Virus record (IMG/VR): IMGVR_UViG_3300037108_000013
Span: 1-31,069 of that record
Source of the DNA: a virus
Reading direction: 5' to 3' (one strand)
DNA length: 31,069 bases
Within the stretch, counting starts at the first letter, position 1; each line of letters begins with the position of its first letter. Below the pieces are notes generated by a model, which worked only from the letters and a program-made list of their open reading frames with translations, searched no databases and was not told where the DNA came from. A program made the position numbers and the translations under genes. Shown piece after piece: positions 1-8,882 of this stretch.

Positions 1-258
1 GCCCGCTTTGAGGTCCAAAGACCCCTCCCCATACTTGGTTAACATTTTATCAATCAGTTCATTTTCCATCTTTTGAAGGGACAACCATTCATCCCTCAAT
101 TTTATCTCTTGTTCATTAAGAGTTTTTATTGAAGCTTCAACTTGCATTTTCTGCAAATAAAGCTGGCCCAACTGGAAAACTTTCTGTTGGAATTTCTCTT
201 GAAGAAGCTTAATTTCCAGTATTTCACTATCCGTCATTTTAATTTTTTCATCACTCAT
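1..258 (-). CDS. Partial coiled-coil hypothetical protein, C-terminus outside window
   Basis: The ATG at 258 opens a frame that runs to the left edge (86 residues seen). The product is rich in Glu, Lys, Gln and Leu and looks like a continuous amphipathic helix or coiled coil (MSDEKIKMTDSEILEIKLLQ...), ending in view with K-Y-G-E-G-S-L-D-L. No signal peptide, membrane segment or catalytic motif is visible. A purine-rich stretch (AGAAAG) precedes the start. It follows the tail-fibre genes on the same strand, 42 nt after the last one. Small coiled-coil proteins of this kind are common in phage late regions, but I do not recognise the family and assign no function. Confidence 0.7.
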   Translation of the reverse strand, partial: MSDEKIKMTDSEILEIKLLQEKFQQKVFQLGQLYLQKMQVEASIKTLNEQEIKLRDEWLSLQKMENELIDKMLTKYGEGSLDLKAG

Positions 259-300
259 AACTTTTCTTTCTGTTGTTTTGATTTCATTCAGGAGACGTAA

Positions 301-1056
301 TTAAGTTGTAATCCCATAACTACTCTGAAAATAACTACGAAGGTTAGTTAATTCGGTTCCTGTAACAATCTTGTTGTATGCTACAATGCGTGCAATTCCA
401 CCATACCAACCATAAGTTGCAGGTACACCATCACAACGACTTCCGAAGGTAAAACCGTAACATCCTTCGGTCCCAAGATTTCCTGTAATTAAACTTACTC
501 CTGTATTTATAATTGCTGATGAGGCTCCATTAAACTCAACTTCCCACAAATACCACAGTGTAGATGTGGTTGTCCAAGGCCAGTTTCCAGTAATACCATA
601 TGTATTACCACCAACTGCGACGGTTGTTTGTCCTCCTACCTGCATAAAAATCATTCGTGCCTGAGTTGAAGTATAGCCATCAAACAAAAAACGGTTTAGA
701 TTTGTAGAAGTGTTCCATTTTGCTATTACAAAAAAATGAGCTGGTTGAGATAAGACAGTAGAGCTACTACTACTAGCTAAGTATTGAGCACCAGTAAAAC
801 TAGCATATGGTCTGCCTCCTAGTTCTGTAGCACTGATTACATTAGTAGGTGCTACTCCACCACTAAGGTTTCTACCATTGCCACTCATGTCTGTAATCGA
901 CGATAAAGAGGCTCCATTGGTCAATCCCATTGCTGCAACATCATAATCAAGGATATAATTAGAAATACTAGATGGATAATAGTCGTCGGATAATGAAGTA
1001 ATATCATTCAACTCGTACCGTCTTCCTCCCCGATGTAATGTATTAATTTGTGTCAT
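301..1056 (-). CDS. Short fibre/adhesin protein with LamG-like lectin domain
   Basis: 251 residues. The first 14 (MTQINTLHRGGRRY) are identical to those of the gene just upstream (1060-1959), so both share an attachment module but then diverge. The remainder looks like a concanavalin A/LamG-type beta-sandwich: D-M-S-G-N-G-R-N near residue 57, then G-G-R-P-Y-A-S-F-T-G-A-Q-Y-L, a strand F-F-V-I-A-K-W, and a C-terminal R-I-V-A-Y-N-K-I-V-T-G-T-E-L repeat-end helix, the usual signature of phage receptor-binding lectin domains. It lacks the C-terminal GGGYV tail of its paralogues and is the last gene of the array. Probable role: receptor or surface-glycan binding at the tail tip. The lectin call is by pattern only. 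Confidence 0.75.
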   Translation of the reverse strand: MTQINTLHRGGRRYELNDITSLSDDYYPSSISNYILDYDVAAMGLTNGASLSSITDMSGNGRNLSGGVAPTNVISATELGGRPYASFTGAQYLASSSSSTVLSQPAHFFVIAKWNTSTNLNRFLFDGYTSTQARMIFMQVGGQTTVAVGGNTYGITGNWPWTTTSTLWYLWEVEFNGASSAIINTGVSLITGNLGTEGCYGFTFGSRCDGVPATYGWYGGIARIVAYNKIVTGTELTNLRSYFQSSYGITT

Positions 1057-1088
1057 AACTTATACATATCCTCCACCTAGATTTTGTC
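1019..1088. repeat. 70-bp direct repeat, copy 1
   Basis: Identical over 70 nt to 1922-1991. It covers the end of one fibre gene (GGGYV and stop), its ribosome site, and the first 14 codons of the next gene. The two copies bracket the 1060-1959 gene. Confidence 0.95.
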
Positions 1089-1959
1089 TTAATGCTTGAA
1101 CACCGTTGAATAAAGCCCTTGCTTCCGATGTCGTAAGTCCTCGATGCAAGGCACCAAAAGATAACATCGCTTCACAAGTAGGAGTCCCTACATAAGAATT
1201 CTGAGCATTATTGTAAGTATAAACAATTACCGAAGCTCCATACGCTGTTGATGATGGTGTAATTGCCGCCCCACTTTGAGCAACACCATTTCCAAAAGAA
1301 GATGTAAATGGGGAATTACTACTTCCTCCATAAATTGCAATACTCGTGGCAGAAGTTCTATTACCCGATATAAAGCCGGTTCCCGGAACACCAGAAACAT
1401 TATCTTGTCCAACATTCACAAATCTCCACGCATTAAAAAATCCACCACCAGAAGAACCAAGAGAAAATTGAGAAGCGTTTGCCGCCCCAGCAAGACCCAA
1501 TAACAATCCATATCCACTAGAACCGGGACTAACACAATAAACGGTCAGTCCAGCAGTATCGGTCATTTCATAACTATACGGACTGGGAGATACTCCTGTA
1601 TCAAGATATTTATTACTTGTATTTCCTTTCAATCCGTTTACGCTTAAATCCCCCGCAACAAAATTATAGTTAGTCCAAGGGTCTAATCCATTAGTATAAA
1701 ACAATGGTGTAATAGCTGCTATTAAATTGTCGGGAACAAAACAGTTTACTGAAATCATTTTTGCATATAATGTAGGATTGTTGTAAAATGTTTGCATGAA
1801 ACTTGTAAGAGCAATTTGAGTATTAATAGATGGTATTGATCCTCCGTTATTTACCACTCTCTGTGTCCACGCGATTACAAATGGGTCTATAACCACCGCT
1901 AGTGATTGACCCAAAGAATATCGTCTTCCTCCCCGATGTAATGTATTAATTTGTGTCAT
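1060..1959 (-). CDS. Modular tail-fibre/adhesin paralogue (short N-terminal module)
   Basis: 299 residues. It joins the MTQINTLHRGGRRY module of the 301-1056 product to the C-terminal module of the three genes upstream. After residue about 23 it reads V-I-D-P-F-V-I-A-W, G-G-S-I-P-S-I-N-T-Q-I-A-L-T-S-F, V-N-C-F-V-P-D-N-L, then N-F-V-A-G-D-L-S-V-N-G-L and a beta-rich LamG-like region, ending G-L-T-T-S-E-A-R-A-L-F and L-R-Q-N-L-G-G-G-Y-V. It is therefore a natural chimera. Bases encoding its GGGYV end also provide a GGAGG ribosome site for the next gene, which starts 3 nt after its stop codon. Likely a virion adhesin; receptor unknown. Confidence 0.75.
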   Translation of the reverse strand: MTQINTLHRGGRRYSLGQSLAVVIDPFVIAWTQRVVNNGGSIPSINTQIALTSFMQTFYNNPTLYAKMISVNCFVPDNLIAAITPLFYTNGLDPWTNYNFVAGDLSVNGLKGNTSNKYLDTGVSPSPYSYEMTDTAGLTVYCVSPGSSGYGLLLGLAGAANASQFSLGSSGGGFFNAWRFVNVGQDNVSGVPGTGFISGNRTSATSIAIYGGSSNSPFTSSFGNGVAQSGAAITPSSTAYGASVIVYTYNNAQNSYVGTPTCEAMLSFGALHRGLTTSEARALFNGVQALRQNLGGGYV

Positions 1960-1991
1960 AACTTATACATATCCTCCACCTAGATTTTGTC
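1922..1991. repeat. 70-bp direct repeat, copy 2
   Basis: Second copy of the repeat at 1019-1088, spaced 903 bp (exactly one gene plus spacer). A partial, less exact version of its stop/ribosome-site part is at about 4320-4365. Recombination between copies would remove or multiply a complete gene in frame. Confidence 0.95.
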
Positions 1992-3141
1992 GTAGGGTTT
2001 GTATTAACATAAATAGATTACTACTATCAATGGCACTAATCGCAAATCCCACAGCGGCAAAACTTAATCTACCCGGATAAAATCCAGATGGAGTACCTCC
2101 TTCATTACCAGTAAAGCAATATAAGTTATTAGTAGGAATTGTATTGTGACCACCCGTATCCGTTCCGGTAGTTGTACAAGCCGCATAGTGTGGAGTGATG
2201 CTATTTGCCTCATAAATTATTCTTGTAGTAGAAGATATTTTAGTTCCGCAAACATATCCTAGAAAATAGGTAGAATTATTCATTACACCACCCTGATACG
2301 TTGTGTCATAACAACAAAAATAATCTCCTAAAGACCCGTTGTCCCAAGAAAATCTCAAAGCCCCCGCTGCTTCGGCAGCACCCATTCGGGTACATCCGGT
2401 TGAACCAGCCAAGGTACAATAAATTATGACTGATACACTGGTTTGTGACAGATAACTGTTTGGTATAAATCCAGTATCCAAGTATTTAGTGCTTCCATCT
2501 CCTGTTAATCCATTTACTGATAAATCTCCTGAAACAAAATTATGGTTTGTCCAATTATCGCCGGTTGAAACTTTTAATAGAGGTACTGTAGCGGCAACAA
2601 GACTATCAGGAACAAAAGCGTTTACAATCAATATTTTAGAAGTAAGACCCACCGAATCCATTCCAAGCAGAAAATTGGTTAGTGCTATCAATGTATTGTT
2701 AGAGGGAATATTTCCACCAGAACGAATTATTCTAGTAACCCAATCTGTAACTCTCGGATCAATAACTACCATTGATGATTGTATTCTGTTTACGAATCCA
2801 TCCATTGTTATAACATTTGGTACTTGAGCATATGCTTGAACGGTTAACCCATTTTGGAGTATCTTTCCGTCAACCAATAACATTCTTCCAGATTTGCTCG
2901 GTATTGTATTTCTTATTACATCATTTGGTTCATTAGTACCACCCCAAAGAATACTTGTTAAGATGCTTGAAGTCGAATCATTGTAGGCGTAAATATAGCA
3001 CTCATCAGTGAATTGAGAACCTGATGGTTGAGTAGTATGAAGTAGTGTTGCTGAACCGGATGCGGTTCCAGAAATCAGTATTTGCTTTCCGTAGGAAGAG
3101 TTACTGAGAGGAACTTTTGAGTAAGTAGTAGTAGTAGCCAT
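1963..3141 (-). CDS. Modular tail-fibre/adhesin paralogue
   Basis: 392 residues in two modules. Residues 1-117 form an N-terminal domain shared with the next two genes upstream: T-Y-S-K-V-P-L-S, I-L-I-S-G-T-A-S-G-S-A-T, Y-I-Y-A-Y-N-D, S-I-L-W-G-G-T-N-E-P, I-P-S-K-S-G-R, V-D-G-K-I-L-Q-N-G and V-I-T-M-D-G-F-V-N-R-I. Such I-W-G-G-T domains occur in phage virion proteins. From about residue 127 follows the V-I-D-P-R-V-T-D-W / G-G-N-I-P-S-N-N-T / W-T-N-H-N-F / K-Y-L-D-T-G module and a Cys- and Ser-rich beta region, ending L-R-Q-N-L-G-G-G-Y-V. The upstream gene ends 5 nt before this start and supplies the ribosome site (GGGGGAT). Function inferred as receptor binding. Confidence 0.78.
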   Translation of the reverse strand: MATTTTYSKVPLSNSSYGKQILISGTASGSATLLHTTQPSGSQFTDECYIYAYNDSTSSILTSILWGGTNEPNDVIRNTIPSKSGRMLLVDGKILQNGLTVQAYAQVPNVITMDGFVNRIQSSMVVIDPRVTDWVTRIIRSGGNIPSNNTLIALTNFLLGMDSVGLTSKILIVNAFVPDSLVAATVPLLKVSTGDNWTNHNFVSGDLSVNGLTGDGSTKYLDTGFIPNSYLSQTSVSVIIYCTLAGSTGCTRMGAAEAAGALRFSWDNGSLGDYFCCYDTTYQGGVMNNSTYFLGYVCGTKISSTTRIIYEANSITPHYAACTTTGTDTGGHNTIPTNNLYCFTGNEGGTPSGFYPGRLSFAAVGFAISAIDSSNLFMLIQTLRQNLGGGYV

Positions 3142-3146
3142 ATGAC

Positions 3147-4322
3147 TTATATATATCCCCCACCTAAACTTTGTCTTAGGGTTTGAACTGCATTGTATAA
3201 TATTTGAGATTCACTTTGGGTTAGTCCCGAATGAACCGCTACAAACGAATAAACGGTGGTAGTTCCCCCATATTGACCCGACGAATTTGTAATGTAAATG
3301 CATCCAAGATAAGAATGATAGTAGTTAATAGATAGTGTTGGACCACACGAAGAAGATGTTGATATGGCAATTTGAGTGTGTGTGGTAGTAGAATTTGCAA
3401 AATACATTCTGGAATCATTATCTGCTATTCTATTCGCAGAATAATATCCATTACCTCGACTTGTTATTGATAACCTGGTGGTAACATTAAAACATTGAAA
3501 ACTCGAATTTCCACCATAATTGAGATTAAGCATAAAACTTCCTACCCCACTATAATCCGTCATTCCAAAATCATATCCACTAGTTCCAGCAATACTATAC
3601 CCATACAAAGTGATACCAGCACTTCCTGTAGTTGGGAAATTAGTTCCCGGATTAAAACCAGTATCAATGTAACCACCGTTGTTGTATATGCCATTGATTC
3701 CACTCAATGTTGCACTACCTTGCCATACACGAGAATTGCGGAATATATCAATCAACGGAGTACAAGCCGCTATAAGACTATCAGGCGCAACACAATTCAC
3801 CATCATCATTTTATTCAATAAACCAGTAGAAGAAAGAGTCTGATAAAAAACCGATAACGCACTCAGAGTATTACTGGAAGGAGTGGCACCACCGTTAGCC
3901 ACGACCGTCCTACTCCAGTTTGTAACGGCTGGGTCAATAGCAGTCGGGTCTGGAACTTGAGTAATCCTATTTACAAATCCATCAATGGTTATCATGTTAG
4001 ATGAAAAAGCATAAGCAGAAATAGACAACCCGTTATAAAGAAGTTTACCATCAACAACCAAAGTTCTTCCATTTTGTGAAGGTATAGTATATCGTGTAAC
4101 ATCATCAGGTTCTGTAGTTCCTCCCCACAGAATACTTAACTGATTACTAGAGGTTGATTCATTATAAGCGTAAAGATAAACTTCATCAAGACTTGCACTG
4201 GTTATGCTGGCTACAGAAGAATGTATTAGAGTAGCAGAACCAGATGTGGTTCCAGATACTAAAATCTGTCTGGTAGTATTACTGGCTCCCGAAAGTGGAA
4301 ATTTGCTGTATGTTGTACTCAT
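3147..4322 (-). CDS. Modular tail-fibre/adhesin paralogue
   Basis: 391 residues with the same two-module plan as 1963-3141: an S-I-L-W-G-G-T-T-E-P domain ending M-I-T-I-D-G-F-V-N-R-I near residue 119, then A-I-D-P-A-V-T-N-W / G-G-A-T-P-S-S-N-T / M-V-N-C-V-A-P-D-S-L. The sequence after that (residues about 190-350) differs more from the siblings and lacks the W-T-N-H-N-F-G-D-L-T-V-N-G-L string, reading instead W-Q-G-S-A-T-L-S-G-I-N-G-I-Y-N-N-G-G-Y-I-D-T-G. It ends L-R-Q-S-L-G-G-G-Y-I. The greater divergence in the presumed binding region fits diversification of receptor specificity. Not recognised beyond the family. Confidence 0.77.
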   Translation of the reverse strand: MSTTYSKFPLSGASNTTRQILVSGTTSGSATLIHSSVASITSASLDEVYLYAYNESTSSNQLSILWGGTTEPDDVTRYTIPSQNGRTLVVDGKLLYNGLSISAYAFSSNMITIDGFVNRITQVPDPTAIDPAVTNWSRTVVANGGATPSSNTLSALSVFYQTLSSTGLLNKMMMVNCVAPDSLIAACTPLIDIFRNSRVWQGSATLSGINGIYNNGGYIDTGFNPGTNFPTTGSAGITLYGYSIAGTSGYDFGMTDYSGVGSFMLNLNYGGNSSFQCFNVTTRLSITSRGNGYYSANRIADNDSRMYFANSTTTHTQIAISTSSSCGPTLSINYYHSYLGCIYITNSSGQYGGTTTVYSFVAVHSGLTQSESQILYNAVQTLRQSLGGGYI

Positions 4323-4325
4323 AAC

Positions 4326-5480
4326 TTATACATATCCTCCACCAAGATTTTGTCTTAGGGATTGTATTGCGTTGTAAAAAGCTAAACTTTGCGAAGATGT
4401 TAATCCACTATGAACTGCTATAAATGAAAGACGTTTGCTACTATAATACGACGGGGAACTATTTGCATTCATTGCCCACGCCCAAAGTTCTTTATTCGGT
4501 GGAGTGCCAGGCGCTCCACTACCATTAACGGCTGAGTAGTGAGTAGTAGTGGAATTAGCAACATAAATGTTTGTCGAACTACTGGAGGTTCTATTTCCAG
4601 ATACATAACCACAAAAACCGGGTAAGGAGACTGAAGTGGCTCCATCATTAAAATTCCAGCAATCGAAAGTTACTGTGCCACTGAGGTTCCAAAGTCCAGT
4701 TTGATTGGAACCATCATATGAAGCGAGTTCCGTCGAAACTTCCGAAGGGCACGTATAAAAATAAATTGTATATCCGCCCGAATTAGGTTGCCCCATAAAG
4801 CTGATAGGTATAACCCCAGTTTGTACGTATTTATTAGAAGCATTCCCGATCAGACCATTAACAGTCAAATCTCCCGATATAAAATTATGATTGGTCCAAA
4901 GACTATTTCCAATATTACAAACAAATGGTGTAAGAGATGCTGATAAATTATCCGGAACAATACAATTTACGGTAATCATCTTATCGAATAAGTTATTACT
5001 AATAAGCGAATTATAAAAACTCGTAAGAGCTATTTGAGTATTGATAGATGGAACTGCTCCACCATTAGTTACAACTCTATTAACCCAGTTGGTCACAAAC
5101 GGGTCTATAACATTGAAACTTCCCGATGTAATTCGGTTACAAAATCCATCCATTGTTATAACATTTGGTACTTGAGCATAAGCAGATACCGTTCCGTTCT
5201 GAATTAACTTCCCATCAACAATCAAAACTCTTCCGCTCTTAGGTGGTATTATAGCTCTATTTACATTGGTTGGTTCTGATATACCACCCCATAAAATACT
5301 ACATTGAACACTTGAGGTAGCATCATTATAGGCATAAATGTACAACTCATCGAGAAGATTGGTGTCACTATAGGATGTGTGTATTGGAGTTGCTGAACCC
5401 GAGGTTGTTGCGGTAATAAGGATTTGCTGACCGGAGGTGGATGTGGATAAAGGAATTTTAGAAAATGATGTTGCTGCCAT
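4326..5480 (-). CDS. Modular tail-fibre/adhesin paralogue
   Basis: 384 residues, first of the GGGYV-ending genes in transcription order. N-terminal S-I-L-W-G-G-I-S-E-P domain ends V-I-T-M-D-G-F-C-N-R-I. The second module reads V-I-D-P-F-V-T-N-W-V-N-R-V-V-T-N-G-G-A-V-P-S-I-N-T-Q and is closer to that of 1060-1959 than to the other two, which again points to module exchange. C-terminal S-G-L-T-S-S-Q-S-L-A-F-Y-N and L-R-Q-N-L-G-G-G-Y-V. Its stop lies 3 nt before the next ATG. The upstream gene ends 5 nt before this start. Likely adhesin, by context and composition. Confidence 0.77.
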   Translation of the reverse strand: MAATSFSKIPLSTSTSGQQILITATTSGSATPIHTSYSDTNLLDELYIYAYNDATSSVQCSILWGGISEPTNVNRAIIPPKSGRVLIVDGKLIQNGTVSAYAQVPNVITMDGFCNRITSGSFNVIDPFVTNWVNRVVTNGGAVPSINTQIALTSFYNSLISNNLFDKMITVNCIVPDNLSASLTPFVCNIGNSLWTNHNFISGDLTVNGLIGNASNKYVQTGVIPISFMGQPNSGGYTIYFYTCPSEVSTELASYDGSNQTGLWNLSGTVTFDCWNFNDGATSVSLPGFCGYVSGNRTSSSSTNIYVANSTTTHYSAVNGSGAPGTPPNKELWAWAMNANSSPSYYSSKRLSFIAVHSGLTSSQSLAFYNAIQSLRQNLGGGYV

Positions 5481-5485
5481 AACTT

Positions 5486-7072
5486 TTATGAAAATATTTG
5501 AACCATTAAAACATCCGTAGTTGAATTAACAGCATTTACTGCCCAACTTGCTGTAATTGGATATGTAGAACCTGAAATAAGCGAAGTTCCACCTCCGCCG
5601 CCGCCGCCATTGAGAGCGTATGACGCTGTAGTTGAATTAACAGCATTTACTGCCCAACTTGCTGTTATCGAATAAGTAGAACCTGAAATAAGCGAAGTTC
5701 CACCGCTTCCGCCGCCATTGAGAGCGTATGACGCTGTAGTAGCGTAAGAGGCACTTCCTACAAACTGTCCAAGCGCATTCACATAACTTACACCATCTAT
5801 AGTTGTGGCAAATGTGGAGTTTGAACTGCTAAATTCCAACAAATTCCCCGACTGTTGTATTGTGGTGGCTTCCGATGCTGTCGGGGAAGAAGAATAATAT
5901 GGATGTCCTCCCGGCAAATTCGCCTGCAACCCATATTTCCACAATAAATACCCCTCAATCTTTTGCCTGTCATCTGTTGAAAGAGAACCACTGTAAAATA
6001 GAAATTCTGCCATTTGACCTGTAAATGTATTGGTAGTCGTTCCTTCTGACCAACCTACGGTAAATGGATAAGGAATGGTCGGTGGGTAATAACTAGCGTT
6101 CTGGTTTAAGAGAACATTTGTTCCATTTATATATACATTTATTGTACTACCATTTTTAGTAAATTCCGCCAGCGTCCACGCAGATTCCGCAACCACGCCC
6201 CCGGTCGAATCAAATTCGTTATCACCACTAGAAGAACCAAGATGGCACGCCCATACAACTTGACCGGTACTGCCAACCGAAAATATCCATTTATTACAAT
6301 TGCCCCCGGTGGGACTATCACATGACATCAATGATTTTTCCCACCAATTAGAACTTAAAGACGTTTCTCTAAATAGCAGAAACACACTTTGATAATCTTG
6401 TCTGAAAAAGGTATCAGTATTACCAAGAGAAGCACTCATTTGGGAAGAGGCAGAAAACTCAAAAACAGGGTTTCCGTTTAAGTAGTTTGCTCTATATTTT
6501 GGGGCAGTAGTTTCCGCTCCCCCTTTGTATAGAGTTCTACCTCCGGGACCAAAATCCGTCCATGTAGGAGTGAGGTTCCCATCGGTGTATAACGTTTCTT
6601 TTTTGGCACAATACCAAGAAGCACTTACATAAGAAACATCAACCAAAGGTCTAAGGGTTGTATCTCCGATTGAATTTCCTCTTATAACCAATCCTCCGAC
6701 GCTTGGGGCACCTGTGCTTATGATTGACGGACCAGTTTGATTAGTTACGTAAAATGGAACCGATGCACTTAAACAACTTGCACTCAATGATTGACTAGCC
6801 CACGAGGCACTTGGAACTGTGGCCACTGCTGTAAATGGAGCATAAGAAGCACTCAATGATTGACTAGCCCAACTTGCACTTATAGCACTTGAAGATGGTG
6901 TTGATGGAGCATAACTTGCCGAAAGTGATTGTGAGGCCCAAGAAGCCGATATAGCTGTAGTAGATACACCTGTTAGAGCATACGATGCACTTACAGCCCA
7001 AGAAGCAGTCATAGGGCTTATAAGGACAACTTTAGTCGGGTCAAATACTACTGTATTAAGGTTATTACTCAT
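5486..7072 (-). CDS. Tail-fibre protein with SASWASQSLSASYA shaft repeats and LamG-like domain
   Basis: 528 residues. Residues about 20-110 contain several S-A-S-W-A-S-Q-S-L-S-A-S-Y-A-P units. Low-complexity Ser/Ala repeats of this type form elongated trimeric shafts in phage fibres. Residues about 145-385 look like a LamG-type lectin fold (W-Y-C-A-K-K, L-T-P-T-W-T-D-F-G-P-G-G-R, F-T-V-G-W-S-E-G, Q-K-I-E-G-Y-L-L-W-K-Y-G-L). The C-terminus returns to A-S-Y-A-L-N-G-G-G and I-T-A-S-W-A-V-N-A-V-N-S-T-T units that are duplicated at DNA level (111/108 bp), then stops abruptly after T-T-D-V-L-M-V-Q-I-F-S in mid-repeat, suggesting truncation. Start overlaps the upstream stop as ATGA. Role: distal fibre component. 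Confidence 0.8.
   Translation of the reverse strand: MSNNLNTVVFDPTKVVLISPMTASWAVSASYALTGVSTTAISASWASQSLSASYAPSTPSSSAISASWASQSLSASYAPFTAVATVPSASWASQSLSASCLSASVPFYVTNQTGPSIISTGAPSVGGLVIRGNSIGDTTLRPLVDVSYVSASWYCAKKETLYTDGNLTPTWTDFGPGGRTLYKGGAETTAPKYRANYLNGNPVFEFSASSQMSASLGNTDTFFRQDYQSVFLLFRETSLSSNWWEKSLMSCDSPTGGNCNKWIFSVGSTGQVVWACHLGSSSGDNEFDSTGGVVAESAWTLAEFTKNGSTINVYINGTNVLLNQNASYYPPTIPYPFTVGWSEGTTTNTFTGQMAEFLFYSGSLSTDDRQKIEGYLLWKYGLQANLPGGHPYYSSSPTASEATTIQQSGNLLEFSSSNSTFATTIDGVSYVNALGQFVGSASYATTASYALNGGGSGGTSLISGSTYSITASWAVNAVNSTTASYALNGGGGGGGTSLISGSTYPITASWAVNAVNSTTDVLMVQIFS
5517..5735. repeat. Tandem 111/108-bp repeat in fibre gene C-terminus
   Basis: Two adjacent units (5517-5627 and 5628-5735) encode alternating N-A-V-N-S-T-T, A-S-Y-A-L-N-G-G-G and S-L-I-S-G-S-T-Y motifs. 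They differ by a few substitutions and one glycine codon. The gene ends abruptly just beyond the unit nearest its 3' end. Confidence 0.9.
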
Positions 7073-8874
7073 AGATTATATTTGTACATGAAATAATTTT
7101 GAATAGCCGTCAAATTTGAACCCGTTTGTGCTGTATTGAATACCGCAACTTCTAATACATCACCCCATATTGGTTGTGGGCCACCTGTAACAAGAGTTCC
7201 AAAAGTATCAATATCTAATGATGGATATCCTCCCGATGTATTTCCAAGTGACCTGTCATTTTGCCCAAAATATGGGACTCCTGAAATAAAAGTGATCCAC
7301 ATTAAAGTGTATATATCAAAATTACGAAGTAAATATGGAGAATATTGAGCCCCTGGACCTCCTACATAAATGAACATATTATTACTTGATGGAACCAAAG
7401 TAAGATATTGAGTATTTGCACCGCTATTACAAAAAAATGTTTGAGCAGTACCATTATTTGTCATTGCCGACCTAAACACAACAAACAACGAGCAATTTGT
7501 TCCACAGGTTCTTACTTGAGGCAAAGACATATAACTTCCGGCATTAGAATAAAATTCAGCTCTCGGATACCCATTCGCTCCACCTTTTAATCTGAAAGTC
7601 GGTTGATAGGTTGCATTACCTTGTGTAGCTGGAGATGCAGTCACACTCTTATCAATCCAAGTACCAACTTTTTGACCATCGGTATAACTTGCAGTTAAAT
7701 CCTCTGCCCTTAACCATAATACCAAACTAGAAGTAGATATACCTCCGAATTTGTCTTCAGTTTGAGTAATAGGATACCCTCCCATATGTTTCCACGGATT
7801 TGATGATGTTAATGAACAAGATACATACATGTATGCTTGATGGTTGTCTGTCTGGAAACAAAGATTTCCTACTGTAGCTATAGATGATAATGCTAATCTT
7901 GTTGAAGAATTAGATGCTGTGTATATGACGGCAGAAGAAGTAAATGGGGCATATGAGGCAGATATAGCTGTTAATGCATTACTTGCAGATGAGGCATACG
8001 AAGCTGATGATATAGATGTAATAACACTAAGAAAGTTATTAGTACCACTAACAGGAGTTTGTCCTATAGAAAATATAACCGAACCACTATAATTTGTTAA
8101 AGTTACTGGATAAGTGTTTCCGTCATCACAATATAAATATAACAAATTACTTCCTGTGATTGATGAAAAGGCACTTGCAGTCAACGAATAGTTTGCCCAA
8201 CTTGCTGTAATTGGATATGTAGAACCTGTGGTAAGAGAAGTTCCACCGCCTCCGCTACTTGGAGCATATGAAGCACTTAAAGATTGACTTGCCCACGAGG
8301 CACTTGGCACGGATGTTACAATAATTGATGGCGCCCAACTTGATGACTGAGCGAATGAAGCACTCATTACGGTTCCAACCACGTTAGACGAACTAATGTA
8401 AGACGCAGTATCAGCCGTTGTAACTTTGACAGAAGCACTGACCCAAGATGCCGAAGCAACCGTAGTTTGAATAGTTTGTGGTGCATAGGAAGCACTTATA
8501 GATTTATCAGAGAAAGATGCTGACTCTGCCCACGTTGATGAAGAAGCATAGGAAGATGACATTTCCCAACTTGTTTGGACGGATGCTGTAAACGCATAAG
8601 AAGACGTAAGAGCATACGGAGAATATGAAGTAGATATTGATGAAGATGCCCAACTTGATGACACACTCGAACCACCGGAACCACCAGATCCGACGCCCAC
8701 AGGCGGGAAAAGTGCATAAAATGATGCCGAATCATCAGCATTTACTAGACCAGAATTATCTATGTAAATAATTCTGTTAGAACCAGATATATGTACTTCT
8801 CCATAAAAAGAATTTGTAAAATCCCTTTGTATAATTACAACATCATTGGGTTGAGGATTTGGATCACTAATCAT
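7069..8874 (-). CDS. Large tail-fibre protein, repeat shaft plus C-terminal LamG-like head
   Basis: 601 residues. The N-terminus (D-V-V-I-I-Q-R-D-F-T-N-S-F) resembles the equivalent D-V-V-I-T-Q-K-N-D-T-T-S-S-F of the 8920-9672 product, so both probably attach to the same virion site. Residues about 65-330 are Ser/Ala-rich shaft units (S-S-S-W-A-S-S-S, S-A-S-Y-A-P, S-A-S-W-A-S-Q-S-L). From about 380 a lectin-like domain begins (L-V-L-W-L-R-A-E-D-L, G-T-W-I-D-K-S, F-R-L-K-G-G-A-N-G-Y-P-R-A-E-F) ending A-I-Q-N-Y-F-M-Y-K-Y-N-L. The first gene-proximal motif TATTTAT lies 8 nt before the ATG, so it may begin a transcript. Stop and next start overlap as ATGA. Confidence 0.82.
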   Translation of the reverse strand: MISDPNPQPNDVVIIQRDFTNSFYGEVHISGSNRIIYIDNSGLVNADDSASFYALFPPVGVGSGGSGGSSVSSSWASSSISTSYSPYALTSSYAFTASVQTSWEMSSSYASSSTWAESASFSDKSISASYAPQTIQTTVASASWVSASVKVTTADTASYISSSNVVGTVMSASFAQSSSWAPSIIVTSVPSASWASQSLSASYAPSSGGGGTSLTTGSTYPITASWANYSLTASAFSSITGSNLLYLYCDDGNTYPVTLTNYSGSVIFSIGQTPVSGTNNFLSVITSISSASYASSASNALTAISASYAPFTSSAVIYTASNSSTRLALSSIATVGNLCFQTDNHQAYMYVSCSLTSSNPWKHMGGYPITQTEDKFGGISTSSLVLWLRAEDLTASYTDGQKVGTWIDKSVTASPATQGNATYQPTFRLKGGANGYPRAEFYSNAGSYMSLPQVRTCGTNCSLFVVFRSAMTNNGTAQTFFCNSGANTQYLTLVPSSNNMFIYVGGPGAQYSPYLLRNFDIYTLMWITFISGVPYFGQNDRSLGNTSGGYPSLDIDTFGTLVTGGPQPIWGDVLEVAVFNTAQTGSNLTAIQNYFMYKYNL

Positions 8875-8882
8875 ATTTACTC

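Noticed and set aside
7844-8092. Plus-strand acidic ORF opposite a fibre gene
   Set aside because: Antisense shadow of Ser/Ala-rich repeat coding; no ribosome site or promoter box.
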